From NCBI GenBank assembly GCA_021521415.1, contig JAIQDT010014656.1:62001-126000 (forward strand): a DNA stretch of 64,000 nucleotides. Direction: 5' to 3'. The DNA comes from Bidens hawaiensis (lineage: Eukaryota > Streptophyta > Magnoliopsida > Asterales > Asteraceae). A program made the translations under genes and the position numbers. Each line of letters begins with the position of its first letter. The stretch's first letter is position 1. Positions 1 to 11,900 of the stretch are shown here, one piece after another. The notes beneath the pieces are model-generated. The model saw only the letters and a program-made list of their open reading frames with translations, searched no databases and was not told the origin of the DNA.

Positions 1-346
1 TATACATCACACTTATATATATATACGACATATACATACTTATGCGGCACATACATATGCGTATATATGTATAGCTACATATGCGTCCTTATATATACAT
101 ATACGGCACATGCATATGCATCCATACATATACATATACATATACATATACGGCACATACATATGCTTCCATACATATACATATACGGCACATACATATG
201 CGTCCATACATTACCTACATATGTGTCCTTATATATACATATACGGCACATACATATGCGTCCATACATATACATATACGACACATACATATGCATTTAT
301 ACATATACATATACGTCACATACATATGCGTCCATACATATAGGCT
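1..346. repeat. AT-rich tandem array, about 35-bp unit
   Basis: Degenerate tandem repeats built on an approximately 35-bp unit that alternates CATATACATATACGGCACAT-like and ACATATGCGTCC-like segments. Several overlapping open frames run through it only because the repeat lacks stops; their translations are His/Tyr/Ile low-complexity strings. The array joins sequence at 400-660 that matches 5340-5620, so it appears to be the internal repeat block of a long LTR. Confidence 0.85.
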
Positions 347-700
347 AGGTATACTTATACAGGGTAAACTTATACACCGTAACGTTCTGTTAAGCTCTCT
401 ATTTTGCATTTTTTAAGGTTTTTCTTCGATTCCGGCAACGTCAACCGCTATTAACCACCATGGTTGGCCGGAGTTTGATCTTTTATGACTTAGGTAGCTT
501 CGGGATGTCTTAGTCTGAGCTAAGGTGGCCCTTAAACTCGTTTTTGGTTGATTAAACACCCGGATAAAGCTAGACTAGATTCAAACGGCTCATTCGGCAT
601 CACGGGGTTGCGGTGTCAGGTTCTAGAACGTTGTGTCAGTTGAGATAAACGATTTCTACCAAGTTTTATGCAAAACTGACTTCGTTTTCCCGTCCATTTC
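347..700 (-). mobile_element. Long-LTR fragment, same family as 4768-5933
   Basis: Positions 400-660 match 5365-5620 closely, for instance the shared ACCACCATGGTTGGCC and GGCATC...GGTGTCAGGTTCTA blocks. The copy at 4768-5933 ends in a minus-strand LTR start (TGTAACATCC), so this piece is read as minus-oriented too. No termini are visible here, so it is a truncated or nested fragment running into the window edge. Confidence 0.6.
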
Positions 701-1026
701 ACGAACCGAACACTACTTGTTTTACCCGAAACGAACCCACTAACCCGTCCTTTTCATAAACCCTATGATTAATTGATTTATATCAACCTGCAAATGGCTG
801 TTCTTGTTCTCTTTTAAGCCGGTTGTTCATCTCATCGTTCGTCTTCATTTCGTCCCTGTTAGAGGTAATTAAATATTGCAATGTGTTCGTCTTGAGTTGG
901 AAATTAAAAACCCTAACTTTAATTGGACGAAGATTAAACGAATTAACGGATTGTAGATCTAGGGTTCATAAGCAAATTGGGGGTTAACCTGGGTTAACGT
1001 ATTTAAATTACTTTTGTTATTCTTAA
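701..1026. other. No gene seen; probable LTR or retroelement sequence
   Basis: No long frame, no splice-consistent exons and no RNA gene. It continues from the LTR fragment on the left and leads into the tRNA-like module at 1027. Confidence 0.4.
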
Positions 1027-1116
1027 GCAATCTCGCACACCAGCCCAGTTGCCTGGTGTGGGTGCGTTAACTCTGTGAACCGGCCTATGGCGTGGGTTCG
1101 AGTCCCGTTCATTGCA
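1027..1116 (+). other. tRNA-like module with box-B motif and T-run
   Basis: The segment contains GTGGGTTCGAGTCCCGT, a T-arm/box-B-like motif with the TTCGAGT loop. Its ends pair (GCAAT with ATTGC), and a strong 7-bp hairpin (ACACCAG with CTGGTGT) sits where a D-arm would be. Five T residues follow at 1118-1122, as in a Pol III terminator. It does not fold as a normal tRNA: the D-arm is too long and no standard anticodon arm is obvious. It may be a tRNA-derived module in an LTR or a SINE head. Confidence 0.5.
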
Positions 1117-2520
1117 CTTTTTCCCTTTTATTTTCTTTTTCTTTATTTTTTTATTTTGTTTATTGGATCCACAAATGTTTTAATATAATTATTATTAAAA
1201 ATAAAACAAACATTATTTTGTTAAACCAACATCATAATGTTAACGTTTTGTGTTAATTAATCTCGTTACTAGGTTTCGTTTCATGTGTGTGTGTATATAT
1301 ATATATATGTAAGTATATACTAACTATATTTTTAATAATATTAAATTAACGTTACTTATTAAAACCCGACTCCATCATTGAGGGTTCTTGTCGTTAAACG
1401 CCTTTATACACTTACTTATATTTATTTTATATTATATATATATATATATACTAAATGTATTATATATATTTTCTATAAAAGATTTAAACAAAATATCTAT
1501 TTATATTCTACTACATATTATATTTAATTAATAACACATTATTATTATGATCATCTATTTATTTATACATTAGTATTTTATTTACTCAAATAGTTATAAG
1601 TATATTTATATTTAAATTATGTATTTATAAATCTAATTATATGATTTTATCAAGTATACTTAATGGTGATCCTATACAATAATAAAAGTAATAATTCTTT
1701 AAAATTATAACAATAATAATGGTTTGCAATAATATTAATAATAGAAATTAATTGTTCGATTTATAAACATTCTACTCACAATACTTAACTCCAATCATAT
1801 CGAAATCTTAATTCCTTAACTCATGTTATATCTTTTATAACTAATTTATATTATCCTATTTAACTAGAAATCATTGTCGGTGTATCCCGAAGGGTTCATC
1901 ATTCTCAATCATCATTTTTGTTCATCTGATCAGGTGAGTACCACATTCCCCGAATTTTACTTGTTTTTTCACGTTTTGAGGACACATGTGTAAATTGTAT
2001 TTCTCATATATACTTATACACAAAACTGCAACTATTGTCTTATGTGTTAACAATTTATACCTTACTTGTTTATGTGCTTATATGCTTTACGTGAACCGCA
2101 TTCGGAGAGGTTCAACATAATCTCATAATAGTATGATCATACGACAATCGTGATAGCCTTTGTGCTTCTCGACATCTCAGTTATACTTGCTCAATTGGTT
2201 AACTTGTTATTCTCATATAACTTGTTGCAGTTACTTATTTTTTTATATATATTATATGTACATTTAAACTGGTGTGTTGCTCACTCAACCTTGTGTTGAC
2301 AAAACTATTTTATTTTCAACGCATATGCAGGTTATCGTGTGACGTGATTATCAAGATTGTTTGAAGCAACTTAGGATGCATGTTAGAGAAAAGATACAAG
2401 TACTTAATTTGGATGTTTAATGTAATTGTTTATTTATTAATTTGATGTACTTGATTATTTAACTAAATTTAATAGATATTTCCATACTTAATATTACATA
2501 ATAGTACCTTGAGAGCTGTG
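1117..2520. other. AT-rich retroelement-like spacer, no gene
   Basis: Very AT-rich with TA microsatellite tracts near 1290-1320 and 1430-1450. At 1930-2400 it has a CAGGTGAGT-like motif, then a TTGCTCACTCAACC block and a GCAGGTTATCGTG block. These recall the ordering in the 3' half of the LTR at 2521-4712 (CAGGTGAGTTT, GAACTCACTCAGC, GCAGGTGAGC). I infer a diverged related LTR; no coding region is supported. Confidence 0.4.
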
Positions 2521-2704
2521 TGTAACATCCCGAAATTTCTAGAATAATAGTTAATACATTATTTGTGTCGGGTGAAATAAATGAGTTAGCGGAGCGATAA
2601 TAATAATAATAAAATATGAAAGAGTAGGAGGACAATTAGATGGGATTAATTATAGACCAAAAAAAAAAGAAAAGACGGGCCTTAGGTCCATGGGCTTAAG
2701 GGAG

Positions 2705-2712
2705 TATAAATA
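2705..2712 (+). promoter_or_regulatory. LTR TATA box (TATAAATA)
   Basis: TATAAATA lies 184 bp into the LTR. The inverted copy has the same box at the same distance from its LTR start, which supports a conserved U3 promoter. A CA-rich leader follows (ACACACACACACC), then AAAGGTATGT near 2928-2937, which resembles a splice donor. Confidence 0.6.
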
Positions 2713-3289
2713 CCCCCTTAAACCCCAATCCTTTTCATTTACATCCATCTTATCCACCTTATTCTCTACACACTCAAAAACACACACACACACCTACACT
2801 ATTATCGGCCGCGAGCAAGAGGAGAGGAACGAGATCAAACGGACGTTAGTTGGTGATAGATCATTGTTATACGAGCTATACACGAGATTGTAGTTCATCA
2901 CGGCTAACCGTAACCTTAAAAACACGTAAAGGTATGTCTTTGATCTTAAAGTTTACGTTTTTATGAACGGTTAGCATCGAAACTTAAACGTAGAGTAGAT
3001 CGGGTCTAAACGAAACGTAAAGTAGCGAACTTGATGAAAGAACGGACCTAATGAGCCCATAAACATGTACGGTTCGTTCAAAGAAAACCTTAGATCTAGT
3101 ATTGAACGTTTTGAGCTTAAAGGTCCAAACTCATACGTTTTTGGGCCGCAATCGGACTGGGGAATGGCTGGGATTAAAGCCGAACCAGAAACGAGCGGAT
3201 TAAGGGTTGTAAAACGCATGTTTCGGTTGATAAAACGAACCCGGGCAGCAGCAGCTCGCTACAGCAAGCTTGTTGTACAAGTTCGCTGC

Positions 3290-3470
3290 TCCATAACTTC
3301 GCTGCTGGTTAAGTTCGTTACTAATACAAGTTCGCCTGATTTTACTTCGCTGATGCTATGTTCGCTGATGTAAACTTCGCTGATGCTAAGTTCGCTGATG
3401 TTAACTTCGCTGATGCTAAGTTCGCTGATGTTAACTTCGGTTAAGTTAAGTTCGCTTGAGTTAAGTCCGC
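3290..3470 (+). repeat. 15/30-bp tandem array inside LTR
   Basis: Alternating 15-bp halves TTCGCTGATGCTAAG and TTCGCTGATGTTAAC repeat about six times with degenerate edges. Frames across it are repeat artefacts. Related LTRs at 4768-5933 and 53.1-56.6 kb have different tandem units in the comparable interval. Confidence 0.8.
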
Positions 3471-4207
3471 CTAACATGTATGGTCGCTTACATTTAAGGT
3501 AACGAATCGGATAGCGAATCAGACTTAATTTATGAAAAATGATTTAACGAATTAGAAGATAAATTAAAATCCTAATGGAAAATGTGTTAAAGCAGTTAAT
3601 GTAAATAAAATTTTTCCAAGCTGACCTGGCAGCTCGACCCCAGCCAGGGGCTGCCCCTTGAACCCTGCTAGGGGCTGCCGCCCCTAGACCCCGCTGCCAG
3701 GGGCGCTGCCCCCGGACCACCGGTCGTTGTGGTTTATATAAAGATAGAAAAGCGATAGGAGTAGTGATAGTTAATTGACACATGTAAATGTTATACAGTT
3801 AGCCGAGCTCACTTAAGGAAAGGTTATCGGAGGAAGAAGCAGAGTTCAGGTGAGTTTCTAGCCCCATGTCCTTGTTATGTTTTCGGGGCTGTGTGCATAC
3901 TCGAAGTGAAGTGTGAATACACTTACCTTAAGTGGTAAGTGTATGCTATAGATGTCATACGAGGTAGCTTTTATATAGTGCTTGTCGGTGCGTGAACGAT
4001 CTTCGGATATTGCACGTATCGCCAAGGATAGCGATTGTCAATGGTTGTTAGTGTGCACGAATGCTATGATGTGACTTGTTTATTATGTAAATGATGTAAT
4101 GATATGAAGTGTGTTGTAGACAAGTAGAGGTAGAGTGTGTTAGAAGTGGCAAGAGTCTAGTAAGAGTGTTAGTGGCATGACGGTAGTACGTGGTAGGGTA
4201 AGCCTAT

Positions 4208-4303
4208 ACGTGACTTCGTTATTAAAGTGGCAAAGTGGCATAACGTTATACGTTATTAAAGTGGCAAAGTGGCATAACGTCATTCGTTATTAAAGTGGTT
4301 AAG
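4208..4303 (+). repeat. About 38-bp tandem repeat inside LTR
   Basis: CGTTATTAAAGTGGCAAAGT followed by GGCATAACGT recurs two and a half times. The comparable interval of the copy near 56.0 kb holds an unrelated 33-bp GC-rich array instead. Confidence 0.75.
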
Positions 4304-4712
4304 TGGTAGGGATAAATAAGAGGTTAAGTGGTAAGGTGAGCAGGTCAGATAGTGGACTACGTGTCTTCGAATACGTATATAATGCATGTAGTGGTTGTAT
4401 GATAAGTTGCTTGATTAACTAGAACTCACTCAGCGTAGCTGACTTTTAGTATGCACGCAGGTGAGCTGATTATAGAGTTAGCATGAGGACGGCACATGGC
4501 ATGGATTGAACGGCTGGCATCTGAAGATAGAAGTAAAAATGTTTTAAATATAATATTTTGTGTTATGGTATCAAAGAAAATATTTAATGTTTTGTAACTA
4601 ATGGTTGATGTTTTATATTCAGCGAAAAGTTTTAATTAACTCTGATTTGTAAGAACTGTGTTTATGAGTAAATCTGACGCTAAAGTAGGGCTACCGGGAA
4701 CGGAGCCTTACA

Positions 4713-4767
4713 TTGTGACAATCAACTCATGCCCCGACATTTCCGCCGTAGGTTGGGGTGTGACAGC
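4713..4767 (-). mobile_element. Short LTR-terminus fragment (TGTCACACCCC type)
   Basis: Read on the minus strand it begins TGTCACACCCCAACCTACGG, a different LTR terminus type that recurs at 60.2 kb (CCCCAACCTACGGCGGAACA). Only about 55 bp remain, wedged between the solo LTR and the inverted LTR copy. Confidence 0.45.
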
Positions 4768-5933
4768 AGGATCCAAGGGGCAGAGCCCCTGGCTGGGGTC
4801 GAGCTTCCAGGTCAGCTTGGAAAAAAATTATTTTAATTAATAAGTCTTTACTAAAAACCTCATCAAAAAACTGAAGTTCGGTCTTTCTTTCTAGGTTATT
4901 TCCTGTTTTAAACGTTACCTTTAGTTACTAGTTAGTTCCTTATTCCTGACTTATATGCCACATAAGTTCATACTCATCGCTTAGGTACTTATACACCGTA
5001 TACCCTTTCGTTTCCCGAATCTTTACTTAGGCCCCGTATATGTTTTCCAGCGCGTAAGTTCCTCCCGTATAAGTCATTCCCGTATAAGTATCTCCAGTGT
5101 ATAAGTCCCTTCAACGTATAAGTCATTTCAACATATAAGTAGACAAGCGTACAAGTTGGCCAACGTATAACTTGTGCGCCCGCATAAGTCCTTTATGGAC
5201 TTACGGGCCGTATAACTTATACGTCGTATAAGTCCATAAAGGACTTATGTGCCACGTAAGTTATGCGCCCTCCCTCTTATACGTCCCTACTTATGTGTTT
5301 TCATACATATACGCCCGTATAACATATATGGCGCGTATGTTCAGATCTGGTTTTCCTTAACGCGTTTTACGGGTTTTTCCTCGATTCCGGCACCGCCAAC
5401 CGCCGTTAACCACCATGGTTGGCCGAATTTTGATTGTTTATAACCCAGGTAGCTTCGGGGTGTCCACATCCAAGCTAAAGTGACCCTTAAGCTAGTTTTT
5501 TGACTGATTAAACACCCGATTAAAGCTAGATCTAGATTCAAACGACTCATTCGGCATCTCGGGGCTGCGGTGTCAGGTTCTAAAATGTTGGTTCAGCTGA
5601 GATAAATGATTTCTTACCTTCGGTTGGTCTTGGATTGTTGAATAGAATAGTGTAGAGAGTGTTTGGCTTAAGTGTGTATTTTTTATGTTGTAGGCTAAGG
5701 TGTAGAATGATGGAGATGGAAAGGATATAGGGTTTAAGGGGTATTTATACTCCCTAAACCCATGAACCTTAGGCCCATTTTCATTCTAAGTCCATGATCT
5801 AATTCCCTCTACTTTAGCTTACCATCCTTTTATCTTTAATATCATATTATTATTATTTTTCTACTAACTCAAATTAATTATTCCAACGTAATTAATTTGT
5901 TAATATTATTGATGGAAATTTCAGGATGTTACA
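4768..5933 (-). mobile_element. 3'-truncated long LTR, inverted copy
   Basis: On the minus strand it begins at 5933 with TGTAACATCCTGAAATTTCC, matching the start of the LTR at 2521. It has TATAAATA at 5749-5742 and continues to a C-rich GGGGCTCTGCCCC block near 4780-4830, where it stops abruptly. An array of CGTATAAGT-type units fills about 5040-5300. The 3' LTR end is missing and no target duplication was found, so it is truncated. Confidence 0.6.
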
Positions 5934-6492
5934 ATAGAATCCACGAATGCTGACAATTGTTATTTAAATAATAAATATTACATATGAAGAGTACAACGGT
6001 ACCTGATAATCTTCACCTTCATAGTTGATATACATAAACATATGACAATATGAAAAAATAACATAAATTAAAGGTTAAAACAAAAATAGAAGCTAAATGG
6101 ATCAATTAAACAAACGTAACTCATAACATAAAGAAATAGAATATTATAAAAATAAATAAGACATTAAATGAAAACATTAAACAATGAAAAAGACGACTTA
6201 CTATTTGAACAATTAGACATGAAAAGCATAATATTGAAGCCACATCAATATTCTAGCTAAATTGATGTGTACTTGCAAAATATTGAAAAATTTTTTGTAA
6301 AGTAAATAGAATTCAGATGTGTAGACAAATGTTAATTAAATAATATATATTAAATATGAAGAGTCCAATAAATAGTCCAACAGTACCTCATAATCTTCAT
6401 CTTCATAGTTGATACACATGAACATGTTAAGAATCTAAATAAATAACATAAATACAGATAAATTAAAGGTTAAAAAACAAAAATAGAAGCTA
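5934..6492. repeat. Diverged direct repeat, period about 370 bp
   Basis: Positions 5934-6106 and 6306-6492 share blocks in the same order: ATAGAAT, ATATGAAGAGT, ATAATCTTCA, TTCATAGTTGATA, and TAAAGGTTAAAA with AAATAGAAGCTAA. The inverted LTR copy abuts the first unit exactly at its left end. No coding capacity is evident. Confidence 0.65.
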
Positions 6493-7093
6493 AGAAAACA
6501 AACATTTTGCTACAATTTTAACGAAAATTAATTGCACTCGTCTTCAACAAAGCCGACCGAAGCATGCTTAGGTAAATTGACCATCAGTTAGCCCTAAATA
6601 ATTGAAAATCTAGACACAATGTGCAATCAATTTCAAAATCATAACATACGAACAACATATTTAGATAAAATTAGGGATATGATTGAGATAAACATATTAA
6701 AGGTCACCTTGTACAATGAGGCTTGCCAGCGGCAGAGATATTTGTTGGCAACAATTCGAAATTAATGAAGAGAACTGGAACTGGAACTAGTACTAGAACT
6801 GGAGAAGATGATTTGTCACAAGAAAGGAAGAAATGTGTGATTTAGAAGATCTGTAATAACATAATTTAAGGTTCATGGAGAAGAGAGAAAGGAAGAATCG
6901 GATGAAGATTGGTAGAAATGAGGTTAGGGTTTAGAAGAATAGTGATGGTAACAATTAAAAATCGGGTTCAAGAAAACGGGAGACGTGGCTGGCTCTCTTT
7001 TGAACACAATATCAAACTAAACATGGGGCTGACATGTGTCATGGAGGAATGTGGGGTTGACACGTATCAAAACATGTTTTCATTTATTATATA
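6493..7093. other. Spacer, nothing identified
   Basis: AT-rich sequence with one 62-codon frame at 6909-7097 that has no recognisable domain and runs out at the Helitron boundary. I see no RNA gene or clear repeat. Confidence 0.5.
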
Positions 7094-7723
7094 CTAGTTT
7101 TTATCCCCCGTATTACGGGGGTTGTTTTATATTGTTTGTTCTAATATTTATTTAATTTTTGAATTTATATTTTTTAAATTGTATGAAAGTCAATAATATA
7201 CTTATGGTTTGATGATAAATTGTTTCACAAATAAATGAGATGTTATAACCCGGTTTAAAAGCTATATGGTTTTGATGAGACCTAAGACCCATTTATTTTT
7301 TTTACTATCAAATTTGTTTTTTAATTATAAATAATACTTATGAAAGTTAATAATATATATATATATGGTTTGATGAGACCCAAGACCTGTTTATTTTTTT
7401 ACTATCAAATTGGTTTTTTTAATTTAAATAATATATATATTTTTTTAAAATAAATTGGATATTAATATTTATTATATCCTATTTTATAGGATTTTTACAT
7501 CAATAATTTGGTGAGAATAATTTTTAATTTAATGAGATGTTATAACCCGTTTAAGGAATATCTGGGTTTGGTAAGACCCATACTCATGAATTCGGGTCAA
7601 ATGCATGAGAAACATTCATTTAAAAATCAAGCAAATCTGGTGATTCCAAAAAAAGGGGGAGCGACCGCATCGCGATACGTATGATTTTTATGTCTTCGTT
7701 TATATATATTATAGATATAGAGA
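7094..7723 (-). mobile_element. Candidate non-autonomous Helitron (630 bp)
   Basis: Read on the minus strand it starts TCTCTATATCTATAATAT after an A and ends with a hairpin (CCCCCGTAATACGGGGG), an ATAAAAA spacer and CTAG before a T. Helitrons insert between A and T, start with TC, and end with CTRR preceded by a hairpin, so both termini and both flanks fit. There is no Rep/helicase gene. The interior has two copies of a GAGATGTTATAACCCG block (near 7230 and 7540). The 5' end was chosen among similar TC sites, so it is the less certain boundary. Confidence 0.6.
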
Positions 7724-8729
7724 TAGAAATATAATAACCTTTAAGCTATGCTAATATGTCGGGTTACTCAAGTATATAATTGGGTAAACAAGGTTATGTT
7801 AGGGTATATTAAAAATCTCATACCCGTCTTAAATCTACGAAAAAAAATTCCAAAGTAATTCCAAACCGGTCGCATACCCTAGTGGGATGGGTATTATCAG
7901 TTCTAAATGTTTTGAGTTTTCCCATTTGGTTTGGTTTCATTGTTATCACTAGGTTTAACACTCCACTCTGGTTTTGAAGTTGGAATCAACGTTTAAACTT
8001 ACAATAGTCACAACAAATACTCTAAATTATGTGAGTGTGTTCTCTTTTTTTTAGAGAATATGATTGTAAACAGAGCAAAGAGAAAATGATAGTGTTCATG
8101 TATAAATTTGGAAAAACACTGTTCATCATCCATATCTTTTGTAATATTTATTTAAAGTGGTTGTGAGTGTAGTAAAGGAAAAAAGAAAATGATAAATGTA
8201 TAAATAATATTATTTAATTGAAAAGTAAAAAGAAAAAATGATGACACTCAATGTAATTAACTAATTATAAAGATGCAGATGGAATATTTATTCTGAATGA
8301 TGAGGGATAAGATATATGATTACAAGTTGGCATGGGATTGTGTGTTCATATGGTGCCCCCTGTTGTAGATGCTCGAATAATAATCAGTTCAAACTGTTAA
8401 ATACCGTCAAACAAACCGATCCATCTTACCGACTCATCCCACTCGATTTGGTTTGTCATTTCCAAAACCGTAAAACCATTTAAACTCGAATTTTCATCAA
8501 AACCGACTAAACCGAACCATAATAACACAAACATTTCACAACCTTTAATGATACCCTATGGAACATAGACAGATAAGGGTAGTGAAGTATTGATAGATAA
8601 AGTAGAAATGATGAGTAGAAGTATTGATAGATAAAGTAGAAATGATGAGTAGACGTGCAAAAATGGAGTCGAACAAAAGTCCTCCATTTTCTTCCACTGC
8701 CGAAAACCTATAATACTTGATGCTTTTCC

Positions 8730-8760
<31 letters not shown>

Positions 8761-8973
8761 TCAAAACCCAAATCCAAATCCAAATTCCATCTTGTATCTC
8801 CTCCGATCTGATGCACAGAAGAAGACCCCATCACACTCCATTTCTTACCACCAAACAAGATTCTTCATATTCATACCCACTAATCTCTCTTTATGCATAA
8901 ATTTCACTGCTTTTTCTCAAAATCTCAACCAAATGTTGTAAACTGAAAAGGGTTTTCTTGATTTTGATGTGGG
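7724..8973. other. Upstream region of NIPA gene
   Basis: AT-rich. A (TAA)n microsatellite lies at about 8729-8758, and 8570-8650 contains a short direct repeat (AGTATTGATAGATAAAGTAG twice). It should include the promoter and 5' UTR of the gene starting at 8974, but no TATA box can be singled out. Confidence 0.5.
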
Positions 8974-11900
8974 ATGACGTCACACACCTGGAAAGATGCT
9001 TACAGAGGCATGTCCTCTGATAATATCAAGGGTTTGGTTCTTGCATTGTCCTCTAGTTTGTTTATTGGTGCCAGCTTCATTGTTAAGAAAAAGGGTCTCA
9101 AGAAAGCAGGTGCCTCTGGTGTTAGAGCAGGTGATTCTTATTCAACTATTTGCTTTTGATCTGCTGGTTTCATAAGTTGATTTGATTTGATGATTATGTT
9201 GAAAAAAGTTAGTGAATTTGTTATCCCTAGATCTAGGGTTACTCATGTGTGATCTTCCCTTTTGAGTTTAACTGATAATAAATAATGTTAACCATGCCAA
9301 TTTAGTCTGAACAATAATATTATTTGTCTATGTTTTTGTATCAGGAGTTGGAGGATATTCGTACTTATACGAGCCTCTATGGTGGATCGGCTTGATAACA
9401 AGTGAGTATGTTTATTTTTATATGTTTAATCACTTTTAGTTAGTTGTATGAACAGAATTAGGTTACTGATTAGTGTGGATTCTGATTTTGTCAACAGTGA
9501 TTGTTGGCGAAATTGCAAATTTTGCAGCTTATGCATTTGCACCGGCTATTTTGGTTACACCGCTAGGGGCACTCAGCATTATTATCAGGCATGGCAAAAA
9601 CATGATCTTTATATATACTGATATACAAATCCATTTTCTAATGTAAATATTAATCATCAAGCTGCATTATTGCAGTGCTGTACTTGCTCATATCATACTA
9701 CGAGAAAAGCTACACATTTTTGGAATTCTTGGTTGTGTTCTATGTGTTGTGGGGTCCACCACAATCGTTCTACATGCTCCTCAAGAACGTCCTATTGAAT
9801 CAGTCACAGAAGTGTGGGCGCTTGCTACCGAGCCAGGTATTATTATTATTGTTATTTAATGGTTTGGTTTATTAGTTTTAGATTGTTTTGACAGTTTCTT
9901 GTTTGAGTTGTTTTTTCTGCAGGTTTTGTTCTATATGCAGTGTTGGTGTTGATAGCTGTTTTTATAATTGTATTTCACTATATACCATTGTATGGTCAAA
10001 CACACATCATGTGCTACATTGGAGTTTGTTCGTTAGTAGGTTCTTTATCGGTAAGTATTAATGATTGGTTGCACTTTCTTACAAGCTATACATCTGACTG
10101 GAGGTGTAATTTCGAGCTTTATTTCTTAAGCTCGAGCTCGGCTCGTGAGTAGCTTTTTGAAGCTCAAACTTGGCTTGGGCTCGGCTCATTTATTATTTAT
10201 TAATTAGTTTATATATATATATATATATATATATTCTTTTTATTATAGTTTCATTAAATATTATTACTATATAAATATATACTATTTATAAATAATAGGC
10301 TCGCTTAGGCTCATGAGCCAGCTCAAGCTCGATTAGTGAAGCCCGGGCTGGTTTGTTAAACATGCTCGCTTTTAAGCTCGAGCTCGTTTAAGCTCAGCTC
10401 GACTAGAGCTTTTAGCAAGTCGGTTTTGTGTAGCTCATGAGTGACTTGGCTTGTTTACACCCCTATTTATCTCACAAGTTAAAGGTGGCACGTTGAGTGG
10501 GTTCAGTCATTTTTAGTTCTGGTTAAAACGGGCTGGGTTGACCCGAAAACACATTTTTCATTTTTTAAATTTGGTATAAATATTTACTGTGTTAAATATG
10601 ATTACAGATAACAATATTATTAGAAAAATAATCTTAATCTCTGAATAAAGGTGACTTAGGAGGTTGTATGCATTGATTATGTATACTATGTATTGATGGC
10701 TACTTTTTGCCCGTTTGACCCAGCGTTGAGTTCATTTGAGAACTCCTTTGATTTTTAAGAACTCAAAAGAACTTGATGTAACAATTTTTTAAATTTTTTT
10801 TCGAATTTATTATATCTATGTTAAATTTACTAGAAAAACTTGTATTTTTTTCTTACACAAATCGAAAAGTGAAACCGATGTAACAAACTGTTACATTACA
10901 CTGTTCCGATGTTATGTAACAGTTTGTTACATCGGTTTCACTTTTCGATTTGTGTAAAAGTAAAATACAAAAAATATTTTCTAGTAAATTTAACGTACAT
11001 ATAATACACCTGGGAAAAGAAATTGTTACATCTGAGTTCTTTCAAGTTCTTAAAACTCAAGGAGTTCTCAAATTATCCCTCATACCCTTTTTAACTAATA
11101 TTATAAACATATAACTCAATTGCCTTTCACTGTTACATTTATAACATATCAAGTTCAAATTTATATATTTCAGGTGATGAGTGTGAAAGCAATCGGCATT
11201 GCTTTGAAGCTTACTTTATCTGGAATGAATCAGCTTGTATATCCCCAAACATGGGCCTTTACATTTGTTGTATTGCTTTGTGTCATTACCCAAATGAATT
11301 ATTTAAACAAGGTAATGAATTTTGCTAGAATTTATAATTTGTTTGTTCTTTAATTTTCCACGTGATAAACAATACTTAATTATTATTAATGTTGACTTGC
11401 AGGCACTTGACACCTTCAATACGGCTGTTGTCTCCCCTATATACTATGTTATGTTCACATCTCTTACGATCTTGGCTAGTGTCATCATGTTCAAGGTTAT
11501 TTTCCAGCTCAGTAATGTGGTCAAAATGTTTTGCGTTTAATTTTGTAAAAAGTCTTTTGCTTATTAAGTTATGATCAATCAGGTTTCTTATCAGTTAGTT
11601 ATAAAATATGGCTTGTGTAGGGGTATATTTTTTTTCTTATTGTGGAATTTATTAAATTAATCTTGTAAACAGGATTGGGATGGGCAAGATCCTTCTCAGA
11701 TTATAACAGAATTATGTGGCTTTGTGACAATTCTTTCTGGAACATTCCTGCTTCATAAAACCAAAGATATGGTTGATGGTATGCTGCTCTACTTATTTGA
11801 GTTCATTATTTATTTTTAGAAGATAAATAAGCAATGCCACGTTTTGAAACCAGACTTGTGTTTTCAAATGCATTCTCAAAGATCAAGAATTCTTGTAGGG

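Larger units (their letters stand above)
2521..4712 (+). mobile_element. Probable solo long LTR (2192 bp)
   Basis: Starts TGTAACATCCCGAAATTTC and ends GGGAACGGAGCCTTACA, giving the TG...CA termini of an LTR. The left flank ends CTGTG and the right flank begins TTGTG, a 5-bp target duplication with one mismatch. Inside are a TATA box 184 bp from the start, a C-rich GGGGCTGCC block near 3625-3720 and two tandem arrays. A second copy of the 3' half lies at 55600-56556 and an inverted copy of the 5' end at 5700-5933. No gag-pol is adjacent, so a solo LTR left by LTR-LTR recombination is the simplest reading. Confidence 0.65.

Noticed and set aside
67..416. Several overlapping open frames on both strands
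   Set aside because: They exist only because the 35-bp tandem repeat lacks stops; translations are low-complexity His/Tyr/Ile strings.
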